The notes beneath the pieces were generated by a model. It made no database searches. It saw nothing but the letters and a program-made list of their open reading frames with translations, and was not told where the DNA came from. A program made the position numbers and the translations under genes. From a bacterium (GTDB lineage: Bacteria; SZUA-79; Acidulodesulfobacterales; Acidulodesulfobacteraceae), in the NCBI GenBank assembly GCA_021794255.1, contig JAJYRF010000032.1, forward strand, positions 1 to 9,545: 9,545 bases of DNA. Reading direction: 5' to 3'. Below are positions 5,639-9,545 of this stretch, piece after piece; position 1 is the first letter of the stretch, and each line of letters opens with the position of its first letter.

Positions 5639-7135
5639 CTAAAAAAACCCTAAAGGGTCTTTACTGTAAGACATTAACACATTCTTAGTATGACGATATT
5701 GATTTAGCATCATCATGTGAGTTTCCCGTCCTATACCTGATTTTTTATATCCGCCAAATGAAGCATGCGCAGGATATAAGTGATAGCAATTCACCCATAC
5801 GCGTCCTGCCTCAATACCTCTTGCAAATATATTGACTTGATGAACATCGCGCGACCATATGCCTGCACCTAACCCATACAGAGTATCATTTGCAATATCC
5901 ATTGCCTCAGTTTCGTCCTTAAAGGTTGTAACGCTTAGCACGGGACCAAATATTTCTTCCTGAAAAATACGCATTTTATTATTGCCTTTAAATACGGTCG
6001 GTTTAATGTAATAGCCGTCAGGATATGTCTTATTTGCATAAACATCGCCACCCGTCAAAACCTTAGCGCCTTCCTGTTTTCCTATATCAATATAATTTTT
6101 TATTTTCTCATATTGATCAATTGAAACTTGTGCTCCCATCATAGTGGTAGAATCAAGCGGATCACCCATCTTTATAGCCTCTATACGCTTTAGAGCTCGT
6201 TCCATAAACTCATCATAAATGTTTTCTTGGATTAAAGCGCGGGATGGACATGTACAAACTTCACCTTGATTAAAAGCAAACAACACTAAACCCTCAATGG
6301 CTTTGCTAAGAAAATTGTCATCTTTTGCCATTACACTGTCAAAAAAGATATTAGGTGATTTACCGCCGAGCTCTAACGTGACAGGAATAATATTTTCGGA
6401 TGCATACTGCATAATTAAACGACCCGTTGTAGTTTCTCCCGTAAATCCAATTTTTTTAATATCAGGATGCTTTGCCAGCGGTTTTCCTGCTTCAGGACCA
6501 AATCCGTTTACAACATTAACAACCCCTTCCGGCAAAATATCAGCTATCATTTCCATAACACGCAGAATAGAAACAGGTGTTTGTTCGGCAGGTTTCAATA
6601 CAACGCAATTTCCTGCCGCTAAGGCAGGCGCCAACTTCCACGCTGCCATAAGAATAGGAAAATTCCATGGTATAATCTGTCCCACAACGCCTAAAGGCTC
6701 ATGTATCTCCATCGATACCGTATTAGCGTCAAGATCAGCAACAGTGCCTGACTCCGCACGAATCACGCTTCCAAAATACCTAAAATGATCAACAGCTAAT
6801 GGAATATCAGCTACCAATGTTTCTCTTATAGCCTTGCCGTTATCCCATGCTTCTATAATTGCAAGTTCCTCCAAATTTTTTTCTATTATATCAGCAATCT
6901 TAAAAAGCAGGCTGCTCTTTTCCGCAACTGAGGTTTTTTCCCATGACGCCGAAGCTTTCCATGCGGCAGCAATAGCAGCATCAATGTCTTTATTGTTAGA
7001 CCTGGGCACTCTGGCAATTATACTGCCGTCAACAGGCGAAATGTCATCAAAATACTCTCCGTCAATTGGTTTTATCCATTTGCCGCCAATATAATTTTCA
7101 TATTGGTCCTTGAATTTTGGCTTGTTATACAACAT
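5639..7135 (-). CDS. NAD(P)+-dependent aldehyde dehydrogenase, AldB/ExaC-like
   Basis: A 498-residue cytoplasmic enzyme oxidising an aldehyde, probably acetaldehyde or a similar short-chain aldehyde, to the acid. The ALDH fold is complete: N158 in PWNFP, the cofactor-binding [10 protein letters not shown] (230-239), general base E255 in [11 protein letters not shown], and nucleophile C294 in [12 protein letters not shown]. The C-terminus, [15 protein letters not shown] and PLGFF, is that of AldB/ExaC/AcoD-type acetaldehyde dehydrogenases. The downstream DUF779 gene supports this subgroup. The start is fixed by AAAGGAGG (7141-7148) five bases before the ATG. A possible promoter lies at 7218-7246. 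On the minus strand the last codons form ACCCT-TT-AGGGT followed by seven T, a short terminator-like hairpin overlapping the stop (5641-5658). The exact substrate and NAD/NADP preference cannot be read from sequence. Confidence 0.95.
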   Translation of the reverse strand: MLYNKPKFKDQYENYIGGKWIKPIDGEYFDDISPVDGSIIARVPRSNNKDIDAAIAAAWKASASWEKTSVAEKSSLLFKIADIIEKNLEELAIIEAWDNGKAIRETLVADIPLAVDHFRYFGSVIRAESGTVADLDANTVSMEIHEPLGVVGQIIPWNFPILMAAWKLAPALAAGNCVVLKPAEQTPVSILRVMEMIADILPEGVVNVVNGFGPEAGKPLAKHPDIKKIGFTGETTTGRLIMQYASENIIPVTLELGGKSPNIFFDSVMAKDDNFLSKAIEGLVLFAFNQGEVCTCPSRALIQENIYDEFMERALKRIEAIKMGDPLDSTTMMGAQVSIDQYEKIKNYIDIGKQEGAKVLTGGDVYANKTYPDGYYIKPTVFKGNNKMRIFQEEIFGPVLSVTTFKDETEAMDIANDTLYGLGAGIWSRDVHQVNIFARGIEAGRVWVNCYHLYPAHASFGGYKKSGIGRETHMMMLNQYRHTKNVLMSYSKDPLGFF

Positions 7136-7217
7136 GGCAACCTCCTTTAAAATTAAATTAATTTTAGTTTAGACATCTAAAATTTTACTTTAAAAAAAGT
7201 TAGTCTTAAATCGGCAT

Positions 7218-7246
7218 TATTTAGTTTTCATTAGATGTTTTATCAA
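7218..7246 (-). promoter_or_regulatory. Weak candidate promoter of aldehyde dehydrogenase
   Basis: Read on the minus strand: TTGATA (7241-7246), a 17-base spacer, then TAAATA (7218-7223), giving a leader of about 75 bases. The inverted pair ACATCTAA (7173-7180) / TTAGATGT (7231-7238) brackets the -10 and the presumed start, which could place a regulator there. In such AT-rich DNA this match could be chance. No sigma54 -24/-12 element was found. Confidence 0.3.
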
Positions 7247-7371
7247 TTATAATAGATTTTATGCTGATATTATATTGATAATAAATTAATTTGCATATAT
7301 TGTAGCCTTAAATATTAAAATAACTATTAAAATAATAATAAAATAATAACTTAGAATAGTAAAATCTGGCT

Positions 7372-7447
7372 TTTATTTATTAATTAATTAATTAATTAAT
7401 AAATAAATAAATAAATAAATAAAATATATTATATTATATTATATTAT
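7372..7447. repeat. Tetranucleotide/pentanucleotide microsatellites
   Basis: TTAA units (7379-7400) are followed by AAAT units (7401-7420) and ATATT units (about 7424-7447). Bases 7372-7407 form a 36-bp perfect palindrome as a by-product of the TTAA symmetry. Length variation by slippage is expected. Confidence 0.85.
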
Positions 7448-7498
7448 TTATTAATTAGATATATTAATTATATTATATAGATATATTTTTATACACTT

Positions 7499-8125
7499 CT
7501 ATTTTGCAATCAGGTTAAAAGAACCGTTTTCTGTATCGTAATTATATACTTCTCCTGTTCCAATCATATAATACCAGCCATATATGTTTATTTCTTTATT
7601 TAAATACTTTTCATTTATAAACGGGTATGTAAATAAATTATTCATCTGATGTATAACATTGAATTTTTCGGTCATCATTTCTTTTTTAATATATTCTCTT
7701 GCATCAATATTTTTTAAAACATATTCTTTTACAGGATTTGCTAATTCCAACCATTTTCTAACATGAGGAACATTTTTAAGCTCTTCTTTAGATTTATATA
7801 AAGCAACACAGCCGCCACAATTAGAATGTCCGCAAACCACAATATTTTTAACATTAAGTACTTCTACGGCAAATTCTACTGCAGATGTGGTAGACACATA
7901 TTCTTGAGTTTCTCTATACGGCGGCACCATATTCGCAATATTTCTTATCATAAAAAGCTCGCCGGGAAGCGTTTTTGTTATAAGGTTCGGCACAACCCTT
8001 GAGTCCGAACACCCTATAAATAATGTATGAGGATTTTGTCTATCTTCTAGCTTGGTAAAAAGATTTTTATATTTTTCATAATCCTCATTTTTAAATTTAA
8101 AAACACCGTCAAAAAGATCATTCAT
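7499..8125 (-). CDS. Beta-class carbonic anhydrase
   Basis: A 208-residue cytoplasmic zinc enzyme interconverting CO2 and bicarbonate, supplying bicarbonate to carboxylases or balancing pH. The length is typical. Zinc ligands C39 (in FIGCSDSRVVPN), H100 and C103 (in VVCGHSNCGGC) are present, as is the catalytic Asp41-Arg43 dyad (CSDSR). IRNIAN (60-65) and YVSTTSAVEFAVEVL are family signatures, and the C-terminal IYGWYYMIGTGEVYNYD is the usual last strand. There is no signal peptide. The start is decided by GGAGG (8131-8135) five bases before the ATG. The gene stands alone with long spacers on both sides, so it is probably transcribed separately. It is not adjacent to a SulP transporter or carboxylase that would narrow its role. 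Confidence 0.96.
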   Translation of the reverse strand: MNDLFDGVFKFKNEDYEKYKNLFTKLEDRQNPHTLFIGCSDSRVVPNLITKTLPGELFMIRNIANMVPPYRETQEYVSTTSAVEFAVEVLNVKNIVVCGHSNCGGCVALYKSKEELKNVPHVRKWLELANPVKEYVLKNIDAREYIKKEMMTEKFNVIHQMNNLFTYPFINEKYLNKEINIYGWYYMIGTGEVYNYDTENGSFNLIAK

Positions 8126-8308
8126 AAAAACCTCCAGTTAATTTTAAAACTTAAAATTAAAGTTTAATTAATATACTATAATAAAAGTAATTTTTTAATA
8201 AGAAACTATTTAATGAAAAACTATGCGTTACCTCTATTAGTTAGCAATAAATAAATTATAATTATATTATTTAAAAGTTATTTAATTATAATAAAACATC
8301 ATTTTAAA

Positions 8309-8376
8309 ATCAAGTAAAAAATTAAAAATCTAAAAACTACTTGATATTATTTTATATTGATTGAACTTTCAATCAA
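8309..8376. promoter_or_regulatory. Nested inverted repeats, candidate operator
   Basis: TTGATTGAACTTTCAATCAA (8357-8376) is a perfect 9-bp inverted repeat with a 2-base centre. Next to it, ATCAAGTA (8309-8316) and TACTTGAT (8338-8345) form a second perfect inverted pair. Four TTGA-containing half-sites in under 70 bases, about 185-250 bases upstream of the carbonic anhydrase start, resemble a binding region for a dimeric regulator. No regulator gene is nearby, and in AT-rich DNA some symmetry is expected by chance. Confidence 0.4.
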
Positions 8377-8467
8377 GCATTTAAAAGATATTTATAATTT
8401 AAATAATAAATTTATAAATTAAACCATATTTTAAAAAAGATTTAAAAAATTTCTGAATAATAAATAA

Positions 8468-8508
8468 TCTGAATCAAAAAATAAACCTGCGTTTTTATTT
8501 TTTTCAGA
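8468..8508. terminator. AT stem-loop, possible bidirectional terminator
   Basis: Bases 8476-8485 pair perfectly with 8494-8503 (10 bp, 8-base loop), extended by TCTGA (8468-8472) with TCAGA (8504-8508) after a 3-base bulge. The stem ends in U-rich sequence when read on the plus strand. It lies past the broken HEPN ORF, so it could end transcription of the MNT operon. The stem is mostly A:T, hence weak. Confidence 0.35.
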
Positions 8509-8676
8509 TAAAAAGTATTTTTAACAAGTTTTGTGTTTACAAAAACGGCAAACTTAGAATAAGAAGCGGCAAATAGGCGATAAAAGTATTTTAAAAAATT
8601 ATGTAAGAAATGATAAAAATAGCAATGTATGTTTTTGATTATTGACTTTGAACGGCTTATTTACTGCAATTTTGAG

Positions 8677-8707
8677 TGGTGGCGGTGCAGGGACTTGAAC
8701 CCCAGAC
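8677..8707 (-). other. tRNA 3'-end fragment (T arm to CCA), likely att scar
   Basis: On the minus strand the sequence has a T stem TGGGG (8700-8704), T loop TTCAAGT (8693-8699), T stem CCCTG (8688-8692), the 3' acceptor strand CACCGCC (8681-8687), discriminator A (8680) and CCA (8677-8679). The T stem pairs fully if two G:U pairs are allowed. No matching 5' acceptor strand (GGCGGTG), D arm or anticodon arm precedes it; instead the HEPN coding sequence runs up to it. It is therefore not a working tRNA. A tRNA 3' end standing alone is the usual mark of a site-specific integration junction (attL/attR). The amino acid identity cannot be assigned. Confidence 0.75.
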
Positions 8708-8715
8708 ACTTCAGA

Positions 8716-8826
8716 TGTTTTGCCGTCCTTAAAAAACTCTTCATAGGTAAGATTCTCAGTGTATTGTTCAGCTTTATCTATGTATTTAATAATATCCTCT
8801 AAATATAATTTAAAATCCCTTTTCAT
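8716..8826 (-). pseudogene. HEPN (DUF86/HepT-like) toxin, 5' fragment only
   Basis: The first 37 residues (MKRDFKLYLEDIIKYIDKAE.. to KDGKT) match the N-terminal helix region of HEPN/DUF86 proteins, which are normally about 110 residues long. The frame stays open to 8599, giving 75 residues. However, residues 38-50 (SEVSGVQVPAPPP) are translation of the tRNA 3'-end fragment, and the rest is spacer sequence. The catalytic R-x4-6-H motif of HEPN RNases lies in the missing part, so no RNase activity is expected. Its ATG overlaps the MNT stop codon as ATGA, the normal arrangement of MNT-HEPN toxin-antitoxin operons. The break is an abrupt junction, not a simple frameshift. Confidence 0.78.
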
Positions 8827-9128
8827 AGATTTACTACCTCATTTAAAATATTATCTTTCAGTTCTTTTCGGATATTCCTTTTTCTAACTAAATCGACCCT
8901 GATACCAAACAAATCGGATAGATAAATTTCTAGAGAAGAAACCAAAAGAAGGCTAACCGGATTTTTAAATTCCACTAAGATATCGATATCGCTCTTATCT
9001 GTTTCCTCGCCCCTTGCAAAAGAACCGAAAAGCCCTATCTCTTCTACGCCGTATTTTTTATAAAGTTCTTCTTTGTGCCGTTTTAATATTTGAAGAATTT
9101 CGTCTTTGTTTTTATAGTTTATCTTCAT
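8823..9128 (-). CDS. MNT minimal nucleotidyltransferase, antitoxin-type
   Basis: A 101-residue cytoplasmic protein of the MNT/polymerase-beta superfamily. GSFARG (35-40) followed by SDIDILVEF gives the metal-binding pair D47-x-D49, and D79 in RVDLV is the probable third carboxylate, so the active site looks intact. In HEPN-MNT modules, MNT proteins neutralise the HEPN RNase, in some cases by AMPylating it. Here the gene overlaps the start of a HEPN gene by ATGA, but that partner is truncated. It therefore appears to be an orphan antitoxin, unless it acts on another HEPN elsewhere. No Shine-Dalgarno is evident before the ATG. A hairpin TGGTTT-TGC-AAACCA (9166-9180) lies 38 bases upstream and might be an operator or terminator. 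Confidence 0.9.
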   Translation of the reverse strand: MKINYKNKDEILQILKRHKEELYKKYGVEEIGLFGSFARGEETDKSDIDILVEFKNPVSLLLVSSLEIYLSDLFGIRVDLVRKRNIRKELKDNILNEVVNL

Positions 9129-9165
9129 ATTCTATTACTGAAAAAGGAGTGCTTTTGAGTTACGC

Positions 9166-9180
9166 TGGTTTTGCAAACCA
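9166..9180. promoter_or_regulatory. Hairpin/operator-like inverted repeat upstream of MNT
   Basis: TGGTTT (9166-9171) and AAACCA (9175-9180) are perfect inverted repeats around TGC, between the Fic gene end and the MNT start. It is too short and lacks a good U-run to be a convincing terminator. As TA operons are often self-regulated, an operator is possible but not shown. Confidence 0.3.
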
Positions 9181-9298
9181 AAACACGCAAAATAATATAT
9201 ATAATAATTAATTATAGTATATTTTAACGTCCAAGCTACCTTTTTATACCTCTATCTTTATTTAAGCGATTCTGTAGGTCTTAGGAAAAAGCATCGGG

Positions 9299-9544
9299 TT
9301 AATGGGTTTGCCCCGGTTCATTTTTTTTAAGGTTAACCGAACGTTCGTAATAAGGCAAAAAGTAAGACAATAAAACGTTGTAATTGCCGGAATTATAAAA
9401 CTTTATCATAGTTTTATTAAATTCAAGTCCGTCTTTTGCTTTAATATTTAAAGTCTGATAGCCGTTTTCTAATAAAATACCGTTTGCCGTAAGCCTGCTC
9501 GTCCTTTTATTTCCGTCCCAAAAAAATTGATGTCTGCTTCCGAA
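9299..9544 (-). CDS. Fic/DOC family protein, C-terminal part
   Basis: The gene enters from the right edge, and only the last 81 residues plus the TAA stop are in the window. The start of the visible part, FGSRHQFFWDGNKRTSRLTA, is the core Fic motif followed by the usual helix (NGILLENGYQTLNI) and a C-terminal FNKTMIKFYNSGNYNVLLSY region. Fic proteins transfer AMP or other phosphate-containing groups to target proteins; many serve as toxins. Aligning DGNKR with the canonical HPFxDGNGR puts Gln, not His, at the catalytic position (QFFWDGNKR), with a His one residue before it, and the second Gly is Lys. Such GNKRT forms occur as a separate Fic subgroup, and AMP transfer cannot be assumed. It lies 170 bases upstream of the MNT gene on the same strand. 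The N-terminal domain is not visible. Confidence 0.82.
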   Translation of the reverse strand, partial: FGSRHQFFWDGNKRTSRLTANGILLENGYQTLNIKAKDGLEFNKTMIKFYNSGNYNVLLSYFLPYYERSVNLKKNEPGQTH

Positions 9545-9545
9545 T

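Larger units (their letters stand above)
7136..7498. other. AT-only spacer with microsatellites
   Basis: This 363-bp gap between carbonic anhydrase and the dehydrogenase contains no gene. It holds the dehydrogenase Shine-Dalgarno, a weak promoter, an ACATCTAA/TTAGATGT inverted pair (7173-7180 and 7231-7238), and a run of tetra- and pentanucleotide repeats (7372-7447). No GC-rich terminator for the carbonic anhydrase gene is seen. Confidence 0.7.
8126..8598. other. AT-only spacer with nested inverted repeats
   Basis: No gene is seen in this 473-bp gap. It holds the carbonic anhydrase ribosome binding site, a cluster of TTGAT/ATCAA inverted repeats (8309-8376), and a stem-loop at 8468-8508. 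Sequence matching the missing part of the HEPN gene was looked for here and not found. Confidence 0.65.

Noticed and set aside
5363..5642. Open frames on both strands across the repeat element (65 and 85 residues)
   Set aside because: They translate a GC-rich palindromic repeat (FAGMT/AKAGI-type peptides), overlap each other, and have no Shine-Dalgarno or recognisable domain.
5641..5658. Short hairpin plus T7 at the end of the dehydrogenase gene as a definite terminator
   Set aside because: The stem is only about 5 bp and consists of the conserved PLGFF codons, so it may be coincidence; noted in the gene entry only.
6297..7094. Plus-strand ORFs of 163 and 86 residues
   Set aside because: They are antisense to the complete aldehyde dehydrogenase, with no family resemblance.
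7372..7447. AT-rich palindromic tract as a replication origin
   Set aside because: No DnaA boxes or iterons and no dnaA/rep gene; simple microsatellite expansion explains it.
8599..8715. The C-terminal half of the 75-residue HEPN-start ORF as real protein
   Set aside because: It is translation of a tRNA 3' end (SGVQVPAPPP) and AT spacer, not HEPN sequence.
8677..8760. A complete tRNA gene on the minus strand
   Set aside because: No 5' acceptor strand, D arm or anticodon arm fits upstream; that DNA is HEPN coding sequence.
9014..9211. Plus-strand 65-residue ORF
   Set aside because: It mostly lies opposite the MNT gene, with no recognisable domain and no ribosome binding site.

Overview
This is a very AT-rich bacterial window carrying ordinary housekeeping and metabolic genes, almost all on the minus strand, separated by unusually long AT-only spacers full of simple repeats and palindromes. 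Codon use is strongly skewed to A/T, and lysine, asparagine and isoleucine are abundant. Two consensus sigma70-type promoters and clear Shine-Dalgarno sites indicate a bacterium. The mixture (aroB, M24 peptidase, beta carbonic anhydrase, an AldB/ExaC-like aldehyde dehydrogenase with its DUF779 partner, a MNT/HEPN module, a Fic protein, and a GTCATTCC..GCGAAAGCGGGAA dispersed repeat) would fit an uncultivated low-GC proteobacterial or deltaproteobacterial-like lineage. That placement is a weak inference.

Layout, left to right: an AT-only spacer with a perfect 22-bp inverted repeat and a (TTA)n array (1-416); an M24B Xaa-Pro peptidase with an Asn-rich insert (417-1640, minus); a divergent promoter region holding two perfect copies of a 19-bp repeat that looks like an insertion-sequence end (1641-1955); an exported six-TPR protein (1956-2849, plus); a repeat-rich convergent spacer (2850-3115); a small TPR protein and aroB (3116-4608, minus), with aroB preceded by a perfect 33-bp duplication of its own start region; DUF779 (4855-5229) and aldehyde dehydrogenase (5639-7135), same strand but separated by a GC-rich dispersed repeat; a beta carbonic anhydrase (7499-8125, minus); a 473-bp spacer with nested inverted repeats; then an accessory right end. 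That end holds a MNT nucleotidyltransferase antitoxin-type gene overlapping a HEPN gene cut short after about 37 codons at a tRNA 3'-end fragment, and the C-terminal part of a Fic-family protein running off the right edge.

The metabolic genes act independently: shikimate pathway (aroB), proline-peptide turnover (M24B), aldehyde oxidation (dehydrogenase plus DUF779) and CO2/bicarbonate exchange (carbonic anhydrase). The right end (8600-9545) is where mobile DNA has acted. The tRNA fragment inside the HEPN gene is best read as an integration or recombination scar. No clearly new multi-gene system is visible. The most notable observations are the tRNA/HEPN junction, the duplicated aroB start that creates a 12-codon upstream ORF, the Fic motif with Gln at the catalytic His position, and the same ATT/TTA simple sequence appearing both in spacers and inside the peptidase gene.
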